32,928 bases of DNA from a virus: positions 1 through 32,928 of IMG/VR virus record IMGVR_UViG_3300042987_000873; one strand, 5' to 3'. Below the pieces are notes generated by a model. The model saw only the letters and a list, made by a program, of their open reading frames with translations, did no database searches and had not been told where the DNA came from. The first letter of the stretch is position 1, and the number at the start of each line of letters is the position of its first letter. This document shows, piece after piece, positions 7,997-15,508 of the stretch. The position numbers and the translations under genes were made by a program.

Positions 7997-9425
7997 GGGT
8001 CACCTCCGAGATCTTTGAGCGCATCCACTTGGCCACCAGCTTCTGCAGCGTCGGCTTGTTGGCCAGCCAACCAGCGACAGCCTTGGAATGCGTGTTGTAC
8101 AAATTGCGGAACCAGTCAGGAGCGAGCAGCTCTTTCCAGAAGTAGAACGCTTCCCATTCGTCAGGAACGCAGAGTCGAGCGACGTGGCAGCCAGCAAGAC
8201 CTCCAGCGCCTTTGCCGAGGTTTCCGATCGCATTCGTGATCGCACCAAGATAGGCGAACCCACTGTTGGCCTGCGACGCCTGAAACTCGTTCTGCGCGTT
8301 CTGCATGGCGAACTGCGAACCCATGCCGAGAAGCTGTCCGGGACCAGCCTGCTGCATGCCTTGGACGTACTGTCCTTGGGTAAATGGTGAAGCGCCCTGC
8401 TGCAGACCACCCAACTGAGCAGCCTGCGAGACGATCGGCTGCAACCCGAGTGCAGATTGGATGTTGGCGATGTTCTGCTGCTGACCAGCCGTGCGCTGCT
8501 GCTGTGCAGCCATTTGACCCGCGAACGTCTGCTGCGCTGCGGTATTCCGTTGGCCAGTAGCTGCCAAGATGTTCTGGAACGACTGCTGGGCCATACGGTT
8601 GGCCGTATCGCTGGTCGACTGACCAGATTGCAGTAGTCCAAGCGCCTGTGCCCGGCGTCGTTCGTCGGAGGCTTGAATGGCCTGCGAAACGCCAAGTGCC
8701 TCACGCAGAGCCGCCGCATTTCCAAGAATGTTGCCAGTGGCAGCTCCTCGAGCCCGCAGAGCCTGCTCAGTGGCCCTCTGGAGCCCCGGAGGCAGCGATC
8801 CGGCCTGAGCCAGCTCACCCGCGACCTGCTTCTCCAAGTCAGCCCGCATGGACGCCGTCATGCCGGTGTCCCGCATCTCAGGAGGAGCTTCTACTCGCTC
8901 ATACTCAGGAACTTCAGGAGAGCCAGTCTCAACTGTGGCTTTGCCAGACTGAAGATCACGCAGGAATTGATCGTAGAGCTTGTAACGCTCTGGATCCGCA
9001 GTCTCGAGTTCTCTGCGGCGCTGAGCTGCAAACTCAGTTCCGAACTGCTTGGATACATCGAGCTGTTTCTGTGTCAGCTCAGGAGCCATGTCCGCCATGG
9101 CTCTGGCGATCTCACGAGACACGTCCACATCAGACATGCCACGAAAGTCCTGCGTGACCTTCTTGCCGGTACGAGGATCTGTGTATGTGATCTCTCGTCC
9201 TAGACGAGAAGCAGCCTCGATCTGTCGCAGCAAAGGAAACGTCTCGGCCTGAGCCAAGACCGCTTCACGGTTCGCTGCCGCCATGTCTGGAGCCTCCCAT
9301 CTAGGACCACACATCTGCGGGCAACCCCATTCAATGGACGGGTAACTCTTCTGCCAATCATGCTTGGCAAACAGCATGACGCTGTGAGCCAGAACGCTCG
9401 CCAGATTGGTCTCTATGGTCATCAT
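7989..9425 (-). CDS. Gln/Ala-rich probable internal virion protein with Cys/Trp-rich C-terminal module
   Basis: 478 residues. GGAGGAAT precedes two consecutive ATG codons (9425 and 9422); the second has the better SD spacing. The first ATG overlaps the stop of the GNAT-like gene. Residues about 50-200 are charged and helical; 230-390 are extremely Gln/Ala/Gly-rich and low in complexity. The last ~65 residues change abruptly to a compact Trp/Phe/Cys-containing module (GCHVARLCVPDEWEAF, then WFRNLYNTHSKAVAGWL, then KWM). I recall similar C-terminal modules at the ends of unrelated phage structural proteins. Composition and position suggest a virion-internal or tail-associated protein that is ejected or lines the tail. 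No enzyme motif is seen. Confidence 0.65.
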   Translation of the reverse strand: MMTIETNLASVLAHSVMLFAKHDWQKSYPSIEWGCPQMCGPRWEAPDMAAANREAVLAQAETFPLLRQIEAASRLGREITYTDPRTGKKVTQDFRGMSDVDVSREIARAMADMAPELTQKQLDVSKQFGTEFAAQRRRELETADPERYKLYDQFLRDLQSGKATVETGSPEVPEYERVEAPPEMRDTGMTASMRADLEKQVAGELAQAGSLPPGLQRATEQALRARGAATGNILGNAAALREALGVSQAIQASDERRRAQALGLLQSGQSTSDTANRMAQQSFQNILAATGQRNTAAQQTFAGQMAAQQQRTAGQQQNIANIQSALGLQPIVSQAAQLGGLQQGASPFTQGQYVQGMQQAGPGQLLGMGSQFAMQNAQNEFQASQANSGFAYLGAITNAIGNLGKGAGGLAGCHVARLCVPDEWEAFYFWKELLAPDWFRNLYNTHSKAVAGWLANKPTLQKLVAKWMRSKISEVTHG

Positions 9426-9778
9426 ATTCCTCCTTCAAAGAGTTCAGTCTTCCAAATTGGGTTGTACCCGAATTTCTTCATGTACGAGTTGTATGGAGAG
9501 TGTTCGTTACAGGCTATGATGTAACGCGGAAAACCTTTGGTCTCCATGATTGAGTCGTACACTAGCTTCAGGTGGAACGAATCCCTCGCCGTGATGCTCT
9601 TGGTGTGATGCCACACCATCATCAAAGGAACCCTCTGAAGTGATGCAGCTCCTACGATTTTCCCGTCTCTTTCGACGACATGAGTAGGATACTTGATGCA
9701 GTCGTTGTCAGAGATTGCAGCAGAAAGAACTGATGCTTCTTCTTCGAGCGATACTATTTGTCGTACCTTTGGGAACAT
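9422..9778 (-). CDS. GNAT-fold-like protein beside tail genes
   Basis: 118 residues. The segment VVERDGKIVGAASLQ (about 34-48) looks like GNAT beta strands 2-4. The C-terminal part (IIACNEHSPYNSYMKKFGYNP) resembles the end of GNAT domains, where N..A...Y.K.GF is typical. The acetyl-CoA-binding Q/RxxGxG/A loop is not convincing, so it may be a non-catalytic relative. T7-like phages carry a small GNAT-like protein at this same position (gp13, needed for assembly of the internal core), which makes a virion-assembly role attractive. The gene is A/T-richer than its neighbours, lies two bases after the nozzle gene stop and overlaps the next start (ATGA). Confidence 0.6.
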   Translation of the reverse strand: MFPKVRQIVSLEEEASVLSAAISDNDCIKYPTHVVERDGKIVGAASLQRVPLMMVWHHTKSITARDSFHLKLVYDSIMETKGFPRYIIACNEHSPYNSYMKKFGYNPIWKTELFEGGI

Positions 9779-9780
9779 GA

Positions 9781-11745
9781 TTACTGCTGCGGTTTGATAT
9801 TCTGCGGGAAGCCAGTGACGATGATCGATTGCACCGTCATCTTGCCATCAGTGCAACGCTGCTTGAACTGGATCGAGTTCCAACGGCCCTTCGAGATCAG
9901 GTTGTAGGACTTCTGATACTTGTAGGTGTTGTACGGAACGACAACCTTGTTGTCCAAGCTGGTGAAGGACCCGCTCATGTTGAGCGAGTAGCTCCATGAG
10001 ATCTCAGGAGACCAATCAGAATACGGGTTGTCGGTACTGAACTGAACGTTGTACCCAATCTTGTCGACCATCGGCTCGTTGAAGGCATACGCCTTGGTGA
10101 CGACGGCAGAGTTGTAGGATTGGCCTGCGTCCCGGAAGTTCGAGATCTTGGACGGATTGAACCGAGTTTCCGGGATGTAATCGTTGAAGATGTAAATCTG
10201 TCCCGGAGCGTTCTCCACGTTGGATATGGCTCCAGAGAACATGAGGATCTGCCCCATGTTCGAGAACGAGGTGGGAATGAAATCGGTCACCTGCCAGTTG
10301 TCCCATTCACCCAGCCATGCCTTGGCCAACAGGTGGTACACATACACCGTGTTGTTGTGCAGGATGTTGGTGACGAGATTGTTGTCGTTCTCTGCTGCCA
10401 GGTTGTTGCCGTTCTCCAGCAGGATGTCGTAGTTGCTGTTCTGGACCTGATCCAGGTTCTTTGGAACAGCCAGCATGTACCGGTTGTTCCAGTAGACAGC
10501 ATCGCAGTACTGATACTTGGACCTGTCGATCTGCGACATGATGTCGCCGATGGGTGCGGAGATAGGAAGGCCAACGTCAGTCTGGGTTCCGGCCTGGATC
10601 TGAGCCAGTGAGCGGACACCGTCTCGAGCCAGGAACATCACGTCAGCGCCGACAGCGGCGATCGATCGGTGCGAGATGCAACCCACGTTTCCGCTGATGA
10701 GCGACACGACCCAATCAGCAGGATCTTCCTGCGGGTTGGCGTCTACAGCCCAGATGGACCGCTCCTTGAAGACGAGCAGCTTGTTACCGAACCACGAGTA
10801 GAGCCCCGTGATCGGATCGCCATCACCACCGACGCGAACGGAGCCTGCAGGGTCCCAAGACTCACCATCGAGGATGTCCGAGAAGAAGAGCGTGTCCGGA
10901 TAGTTGGTGGTGTTGGCTGACGCGCAGAAGAGCCGCTGCGTATGCGTCGTCAGGAAGATCGGCTGACTGGGCGGAGTCAGAGAGACATAGGCAACAGCAT
11001 GTGACTGGTTGGCGTTCGTGATTGTTACCGCAGGTGCCGTTGTGTAACCGCTTCCCGGGTTGGTTATGTTGATGGCCACCAAGTTGCCGGCACCGCTGAT
11101 GACAGCTGTGGCTGTTGCGGTGACCCCGGATGGAGGCGCAGCTATCGTGATGGTCGGGACCGAAGAGTGACCTTCACCTTGGTTGATGACATCGATGCGG
11201 CTGATCTTGCCGGCTGTGATCGAACTGTTGGCATTCGCAGCAGTGATGTAGGCCAACGATCCGAAGCCATCGCAATAGTACAGCTTGTCGTTGAGCTGCG
11301 CGAAGTAGATGTACTTGGCTGAGTCCGAGAACGAACTGCCTGCAATCAACGTGTAGAGGTTGTTCGATCCAGAGTAGTACAGCCTCTGGACGTTGTTGTT
11401 CGACACCGCAACGACCAACCTCTCGGCCGCAGCCGTGTCGAAGTAGAACCCAGAAACGATGTTGGCCGTGATCGGAAGATTGGAGCCCCAGTACTCAGTG
11501 ACAGACTCCCAGTTCGTCAGGATCTCTTCCCAGAGCTGGTTGATCGTATCCAGCCCCTTGAAGACGGTGCATCCAGGCCGGGTTACCAGATTGCCGAAGT
11601 CATCGTAATCGAGGTTCAGCCCATCGGAGTACGACGTGTTGGCGATGTTGTCTGGACGAGTTGCGCTGACCTGACCTGTCGTGAAGCCGTTCGTGCCATC
11701 CAACAGAATCTCGTCGTCCAGGCTGTCGTTGGCTTTGAAAGGCAT
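9781..11745 (-). CDS. Tail nozzle / tail tubular protein B-like (beta-propeller)
   Basis: 654 residues, the typical size for podovirus nozzle or stabilisation proteins. The N-terminus (YSDGLNLDYDDFGNLVTRPGCTVFKGLD, residues 38-65) is the usual opening, with conserved RPG. Repeated blade-like strands follow: LVVAVSNNNVQRLYY, KLYYCDGFG, LFCASAN, LLVFKERSIWAV, VMFLARDGVRSLA and YMLAVP. The SIWAV..P..DP and GVRSL motifs recur in this family. Residues about 185-248 form an inserted pair of repeats ending in G(E)GxxxxP(T/A)(I/V)TI, a module often seen in bacterial surface proteins. The protein would form the distal tube of the short tail, attached to the adaptor encoded next to it. Confidence 0.82.
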   Translation of the reverse strand: MPFKANDSLDDEILLDGTNGFTTGQVSATRPDNIANTSYSDGLNLDYDDFGNLVTRPGCTVFKGLDTINQLWEEILTNWESVTEYWGSNLPITANIVSGFYFDTAAAERLVVAVSNNNVQRLYYSGSNNLYTLIAGSSFSDSAKYIYFAQLNDKLYYCDGFGSLAYITAANANSSITAGKISRIDVINQGEGHSSVPTITIAAPPSGVTATATAVISGAGNLVAINITNPGSGYTTAPAVTITNANQSHAVAYVSLTPPSQPIFLTTHTQRLFCASANTTNYPDTLFFSDILDGESWDPAGSVRVGGDGDPITGLYSWFGNKLLVFKERSIWAVDANPQEDPADWVVSLISGNVGCISHRSIAAVGADVMFLARDGVRSLAQIQAGTQTDVGLPISAPIGDIMSQIDRSKYQYCDAVYWNNRYMLAVPKNLDQVQNSNYDILLENGNNLAAENDNNLVTNILHNNTVYVYHLLAKAWLGEWDNWQVTDFIPTSFSNMGQILMFSGAISNVENAPGQIYIFNDYIPETRFNPSKISNFRDAGQSYNSAVVTKAYAFNEPMVDKIGYNVQFSTDNPYSDWSPEISWSYSLNMSGSFTSLDNKVVVPYNTYKYQKSYNLISKGRWNSIQFKQRCTDGKMTVQSIIVTGFPQNIKPQQ

Positions 11746-11747
11746 GG

Positions 11748-12518
11748 TTAGGCGATGTCGTCGAAGGTCCAGTCGTAGAGCGAATCAGGAATGATGCGCG
11801 AGATCTGCTGCTGTTGGCCACGCTCCATGTCCTTCATGGTCCCGACATGTGCAGCGGCTTCACCAAACTTGGCCTGCGCTTTCCCGTACTGACGCGAATA
11901 CTCGAGCAGATCGCCCTCGGTGAATGCCATCAGCGCGTTCTCGATGCCCCGGATCTCGAAGATCTGGTTATTGGCGATCGTGGCGTCCTCGCCGAATTGC
12001 CGCATGGGCGACTGACGCTTGCCGAGGATGAACAGCGTTCCGTTCTGGTCAGGCGTAGGAACCAGCTTGATCTGAGGGATCCCAGAGTCCCCGTAGGTCG
12101 TTACGCCATCATTGATCAACCGGGACAGGTTGATGAAGTTGCCTGGCGTGGAACGGCGGGACTCAACGTTGTTCCAGGTGTTGGGATCGAGCTGGAAGAA
12201 GGACTGCCATTCGGCCGCAGGAAGCTCGATGCCGTCACTGTTGCCAGTCACCGTGAACCGGATAGCCACAGGCATATCTAGGTACATGGAGTTGTTGATG
12301 AAGGCGCTGTATGTGGACGTGACGTAGGTGTCCAGCTTGATGATCTCAGTCTGGGCATCGACCGACTTGGAAGCGACTCCGAGGGTGTCGTTCCACAGAC
12401 AGGAATCCCAGATCATGGAATACCTGCGGATGCAGAACTTCTTGGCCAACGCGAGCGTCGCGGAGTCCGAGAACGACAGCTTGTCGCAAGCAGCTTGGGC
12501 GATCTGGGAAGGAGTCAT
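11748..12518 (-). CDS. Tail adaptor / tail tubular protein A-like
   Basis: 256 residues, immediately upstream of the nozzle gene with a two-base gap. The size, an early helical region with a conserved Trp-rich WDSCLWNDTLG (about 37-47), and a C-terminal helical half with ENALMAFTEGDLLEYSRQYGKAQAKFGEAAAH followed by a Gln-rich tail, match gp11/gp4-like adaptor proteins of podoviruses. These form the dodecameric ring between portal and nozzle. No catalytic role is expected. The pairing with the nozzle gene is the strongest argument, since the A-B order is nearly universal in T7-like phages. Confidence 0.78.
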   Translation of the reverse strand: MTPSQIAQAACDKLSFSDSATLALAKKFCIRRYSMIWDSCLWNDTLGVASKSVDAQTEIIKLDTYVTSTYSAFINNSMYLDMPVAIRFTVTGNSDGIELPAAEWQSFFQLDPNTWNNVESRRSTPGNFINLSRLINDGVTTYGDSGIPQIKLVPTPDQNGTLFILGKRQSPMRQFGEDATIANNQIFEIRGIENALMAFTEGDLLEYSRQYGKAQAKFGEAAAHVGTMKDMERGQQQQISRIIPDSLYDWTFDDIA

Positions 12519-12521
12519 GGC

Positions 12522-13727
12522 TTAATTAAATTTAATTGCCACAACGCGAGCTTTCCAATGCTCTGGATACAAATCTATTCTAACTTCAGTTGGATCGCCT
12601 CCAGGAATGTTTCTCCATGTAACCAGAAGCCCGGAAACAGTCATTCTATTCAAATAAATGTTTGAAGAGTTGAATCCAAAACTAAAAGCAGGAGAATACT
12701 GGCCTCCGGCGCAATCATATGTATTTATGATATCGCCAACTTCATATCCATTATTTGCAACCTGACATACCAACTGCGCCATTGCGATGTCCGGTCTTCC
12801 TCCAAGTCCATGAGCCACATTCAATATGTTATCTGAATTTCCAGTGGGCAAAGCAAACTCTGCGCTCACATATTTTGTGGCAAATTGAAGCGAAGACGTT
12901 GTTGCCTTCTTGATCTTGTTGGAGTCGGAGACGTCCTGAATCAGAACGAAGTCTCCAGCAGCGATCGTCTCTGTCGCTGGGTTGAACGCCGCATTGATTG
13001 AAAGGGTGTCGGTCGCGTCGCTTCCGATCGTGACGTTGCCGTTGAACGTAGCAGCACCAGCAAACGTCGCCGGAGCACTGAACGTCGGCGTGGCAGCCAC
13101 CGTGAGCGTGTCCGTAGACGAATCACCAAGAGTGATGTTGCCGTTGAGAGCAGCCACGCTGTTGAGCGTTGTGGTGCCGTTGACGGTCAGGTTGTTGGCC
13201 AGCGTGACGTTCGAGTTGAACGCGATGCCGCCGCTGAAAGTCGCCAGGTTGGTGAAGTTGCAGGGGCCAGCAAAGTTGTTGGTGCCACCAGCAGAGTTTT
13301 GCTGAATGCCGTAGGCGCCATTCAGGATGACGAACCCATTGGTCGTTACGTTGCCGACGATCGAGGCGCTGCTGGCAACGTTGAGTGCACCAGTGGACGT
13401 CAGGGTTCCAGCGCATGCGGTGTTACCGCTGCTCGCAGCCACCGTGAACTTGTTGGTGTTGATCGCGAAGTTGCCGGTGGCAGACAGGGTTCCAGCGACA
13501 GCCGTGTTGCCGCTTGCACCAGCGACAGTCAGCTTGTCGGTCGCGATCGTGAAGTTGCCGGAAGCAGCAGCGATGTTGACGCTGGTGGTGGAGAGCTGAA
13601 GCGCGGAATCGTTTCCAGAGCCATCCGAGATGGTCTTGAGCGTGGAATTGATGGCGCCTGTGTCGCTCGTCTTGAGCAGGCCAGTGTAGGTGCTGGCGAC
13701 TGTTGAACCTGTCAGTGTGGAACCCAT
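12522..13727 (-). CDS. Tail fibre/spike-like protein with beta-repeat shaft
   Basis: 401 residues. The first 260 are low-complexity, Thr/Ser/Asn/Ala/Gly-rich, with repeating units of the type GNFTIATDKLTVAGASGNTA, GNVTTNG and GNITLGDSSTDTLTVAA, expected to form a trimeric beta-helix or shaft. The last ~120 residues form a separate globular-looking domain (LNVAHGLGGRPDIAMAQLVCQVAN onward). The DNA encoding it (12522-12890) is conspicuously A/T-rich compared with the G/C-rich shaft. That pattern is usual for a swapped receptor-binding tip. The gene lies directly before the lysis-like cluster in coding order reversed, and just upstream of the tail adaptor gene in transcription. Confidence 0.72.
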   Translation of the reverse strand: MGSTLTGSTVASTYTGLLKTSDTGAINSTLKTISDGSGNDSALQLSTTSVNIAAASGNFTIATDKLTVAGASGNTAVAGTLSATGNFAINTNKFTVAASSGNTACAGTLTSTGALNVASSASIVGNVTTNGFVILNGAYGIQQNSAGGTNNFAGPCNFTNLATFSGGIAFNSNVTLANNLTVNGTTTLNSVAALNGNITLGDSSTDTLTVAATPTFSAPATFAGAATFNGNVTIGSDATDTLSINAAFNPATETIAAGDFVLIQDVSDSNKIKKATTSSLQFATKYVSAEFALPTGNSDNILNVAHGLGGRPDIAMAQLVCQVANNGYEVGDIINTYDCAGGQYSPAFSFGFNSSNIYLNRMTVSGLLVTWRNIPGGDPTEVRIDLYPEHWKARVVAIKFN

Positions 13728-13728
13728 A

Positions 13729-13959
13729 TCAGTCTTTTGGAAGTGCGTACCAGCCGGCTGGAATTGTCACGCGGTTTTGAGATCTGATGCTGTTGCCCTG
13801 CGAGTCCAGCACCCAGACTCTGGCCTTGATCGGCTCGGCGATGCGAACGGGCTCGCCTTCAGGAACGAGGATCACCCGCGTCGCGCACCCGCTGCTCATG
13901 TTCAGCAATGCGACGACGCAGGCGATCCTTGAGATCTGGCTGCTTCTTTGCGTCCTCAC
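13729..13959 (-). CDS. Small lipoprotein, candidate outer-membrane spanin
   Basis: 76 residues from a GTG at 13959. A basic N-terminus and a short hydrophobic stretch (IACVVALLN) lead to SSGC, an acceptable though not ideal lipobox, with Cys25 the expected lipidated residue. The mature part is about 52 residues and contains PEGEPVRIAEPIKARVWV and NRVTIPAGWYALP, a pattern I recall from small phage lipoproteins. Its 5' end overlaps the 3' end of the upstream micro-gene by 101 bases in another frame, recalling nested Rz/Rz1 spanin genes. It lies next to holin-like genes. Outer-membrane attachment assumes a Gram-negative host. Confidence 0.62.
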   Translation of the reverse strand: MRTQRSSQISRIACVVALLNMSSGCATRVILVPEGEPVRIAEPIKARVWVLDSQGNSIRSQNRVTIPAGWYALPKD

Positions 13960-14029
13960 TGGTCTGGTCCTTTCTCAGAAGCGACTCAACAAACTTGAGG
14001 ATCGCGGTGAGGATCTGCTCGATGATCAC
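13859..14029 (-). CDS. Micro-protein of lysis-like cluster, possible i-spanin-like
   Basis: 56 residues from a GTG at 14029 that overlaps the stop of the holin-like gene by two bases (GTGA). The first ~19 residues (MIIEQILTAILKFVESLLR) are a hydrophobic/amphipathic helix; the rest is highly charged (Asp/Glu/Lys/Arg) and helical. This could be a very short inner-membrane spanin with a periplasmic coiled coil, paired with the overlapping lipoprotein. The helix is more amphipathic than a typical transmembrane segment and the protein is far shorter than Rz, so this is a hypothesis. Coding status is supported by tight stop/start overlap and continuous frame. Confidence 0.5.
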   Translation of the reverse strand: MIIEQILTAILKFVESLLRKDQTSEDAKKQPDLKDRLRRRIAEHEQRVRDAGDPRS

Positions 14030-14205
14030 TGAGCAGGAGGAGTGGCCTTCTTCTTGGACAGGATGCCCCAGGCAGCGGCAACGAGCGTGATCACAGCACC
14101 GACAACCTCGGGAAGCTGATCAGCGGAAACGAGGCCCTTGGCGACAAGGAACCCACCAGCAGCGGAGAGGATGTGGCGAACGAGAGATTTGATGGAGTCA
14201 TTCAT
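14026..14205 (-). CDS. Holin-like small membrane protein
   Basis: 59 residues. The sequence has an N-terminal amphipathic helix (SIKSLVRHILSAAGGFLVAKG), a short polar turn (SADQ), a second hydrophobic helix (VVGAVITLVAAAWGIL) and a basic Lys-rich C-terminus (SKKK). This layout is typical of small class II phage holins and resembles the Pam3-gp28-like group. It would accumulate in the cytoplasmic membrane and open it at the end of infection. The start overlaps the previous gene by eight bases and the stop overlaps the next GTG. No endolysin gene is found beside it, so the muralytic partner must be elsewhere or unrecognised. Confidence 0.68.
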   Translation of the reverse strand: MNDSIKSLVRHILSAAGGFLVAKGLVSADQLPEVVGAVITLVAAAWGILSKKKATPPAQ

Positions 14206-14395
14206 TGGAATCCTTCTTGTTGAATTTCTTGATGGTCCGATAGGCGCCCCAGAGCATGAGTATTAGACCGATGACCGCGGTTACGAACTGGATCCACATG
14301 GTCAGCGCGGGAATCAGGGATGCGATAGTTACCGCTCCCGCTGCTGCCAAAATCCCGATTGGATGACCGCCGTGATTCTGGGAATCGATGTTCAT
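14198..14395 (-). CDS. Two-helix small membrane protein (second holin-like)
   Basis: 65 residues from the ATG at 14395. Two hydrophobic segments are clear: about 12-30 (PIGILAAAGAVTIASLIPA) and 33-51 (MWIQFVTAVIGLILMLWGA), followed by a basic tail (RTIKKFNKK). The N-terminus is polar. The arrangement is that of a holin or antiholin with the charged tail in the cytoplasm. It abuts the 14026-14205 holin-like gene with an eight-base overlap, so the two may work as a holin/antiholin pair. Longer in-frame starts upstream would overlap the 14401-14730 gene and are rejected. Confidence 0.62.
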   Translation of the reverse strand: MNIDSQNHGGHPIGILAAAGAVTIASLIPALTMWIQFVTAVIGLILMLWGAYRTIKKFNKKDSNE

Positions 14396-14400
14396 GACTA

Positions 14401-14730
14401 TCAGGGCTGAGAGTTCCAAGGCAAAGGCGGAACGATAACCGGAGGGTTGATGGCGTTCGCAATCTGCTGATTCACGCTGGCCTCGGTAGCCGCCTTGTCG
14501 ATACCAGAGTCCCAAACCCACTGCAGAACCTCGGCCTGAGTCAGGTTGCTGTACGGGATGAACTGCGAGGGATCCGGGGCGACGAAGCTGGCAGTGCCGT
14601 AGCAGGTGCCGCTGTAGGTCTTGCCACCACTGACCTGCTCGCCGTTGCAGCGCCACGCAGCGGTGACAACAACGTCGGTGAGACTGCCTTCGCTGGGCTT
14701 AACCCAGAGCTGTTCGATGATCCAATTCAT
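14401..14730 (-). CDS. Conserved small phage protein (DUF7936-like)
   Basis: 109 residues. The N-terminus MNWIIEQLWVKPSEGSLTDVV, followed by AAWRC, FVAPDPSQFIPYSNLTQAEVLQWVW and INPPVIVPPLPW, is a pattern I recall from a widespread family of small phage proteins encoded near tail genes, believed to be DUF7936. Function is not established; the pattern of a Trp-rich N-terminus and a TxxExxxWVW helix is also seen in small tail-assembly proteins. It is soluble, with no signal peptide. It overlaps no neighbour: the upstream gene ends two bases before its start and the next gene begins five bases after its stop. Confidence 0.6.
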   Translation of the reverse strand: MNWIIEQLWVKPSEGSLTDVVVTAAWRCNGEQVSGGKTYSGTCYGTASFVAPDPSQFIPYSNLTQAEVLQWVWDSGIDKAATEASVNQQIANAINPPVIVPPLPWNSQP

Positions 14731-14732
14731 GA

Positions 14733-14900
14733 CTATTCCTTAGGTTCCTTGTTGAGACTTTCCTCCTTGGCGGCTGCCGCAGAGACAAGATCGGTGAAGA
14801 AGACGCCAGCACGAGCTGCTTGGATGCCGCCAGCTTTGACGGCCACGTCGATGAGGTTGATGAGGACTTGAGCCTGTTCTTTGTTCAGTTCGATCGTCAT
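14733..14900 (-). CDS. Small hypothetical protein
   Basis: 55 residues from the ATG at 14900, with no obvious SD. MTIELNKEQAQVLINLIDVAVKAGGIQAA is a predicted amphipathic helix pair of a kind common in small phage proteins, ending in a Lys/Glu-rich tail. It is too polar for a membrane protein. It is translated immediately before the DUF7936-like gene and may be a small assembly factor. No family assignment is justified. Confidence 0.55.
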   Translation of the reverse strand: MTIELNKEQAQVLINLIDVAVKAGGIQAARAGVFFTDLVSAAAAKEESLNKEPKE

Positions 14901-14939
14901 AGGAGCGCGATGGTAGCTAGAGAGTGAGCGCGGGCAAGG

Positions 14940-15503
14940 TTAGTTCCAGAGGGAAAGGGTTAGGCTCTTAACGGTCCAAGTCGCATCTATGTCTTGATTT
15001 CCTGAATCTTTGAGTGTGTTGACATATTTCAGTCTCCAAAAAACAGCAGAAGGAGATCCGGTTATAGACACCGTTGAGTTTGCCCAAACAAATGCACTAG
15101 ACTTTCCTAGTCCATCAGCGGTGCTTCCGCTCACATTCTGCCAGCCGCTGGTTGGTGGACTTGTTGTTGTGTATTGAAGCGCAACTCCAACTACACCACT
15201 TACTGCGGCAGCATTGGTTCCATTTGTACACCAATACCCAATCGTGAAGTTTGTTGGTACGAACTCAGTTCTAAAAACCGAAAAATCTGTTGGGTCTGGG
15301 AATGGATCGTCGTTGTATGACGCCGGTATTCCAGCAGCAGAGCCTTGAAAATCTATTAGGCAGAAATCGGCCCTGTACTTGGATGATGTCAACCCACTCA
15401 CCAGATCCGACGCTGTCCTAGACTTGAGCGTGTTCCCCTCTTGGATGAGCACCTTGGTGCTTCCAGAGGAGGTTGTTGCCGCTGGTACGTTAAGAAGATC
15501 CAT
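14940..15503 (-). CDS. Structural/fibre-associated protein
   Basis: 187 residues. The short N-terminal motif (STKVLIQEGNTLKSRTASDLVSG) is the kind that anchors phage fibre proteins. The body is beta-rich and Ser/Thr/Asn-rich (TIGYWCTNGTNAAAVSGVVGVALQYTTTSPPTSGWQNV and so on). The coding DNA is A/T-richer than the flanking fibre gene, which suggests a horizontally exchanged distal domain. It directly follows the large fibre gene in transcription with a five-base gap. It may be a fibre tip, baseplate-like or decoration protein; no enzymatic motif is seen. Confidence 0.62.
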   Translation of the reverse strand: MDLLNVPAATTSSGSTKVLIQEGNTLKSRTASDLVSGLTSSKYRADFCLIDFQGSAAGIPASYNDDPFPDPTDFSVFRTEFVPTNFTIGYWCTNGTNAAAVSGVVGVALQYTTTSPPTSGWQNVSGSTADGLGKSSAFVWANSTVSITGSPSAVFWRLKYVNTLKDSGNQDIDATWTVKSLTLSLWN

Positions 15504-15508
15504 GAGAC

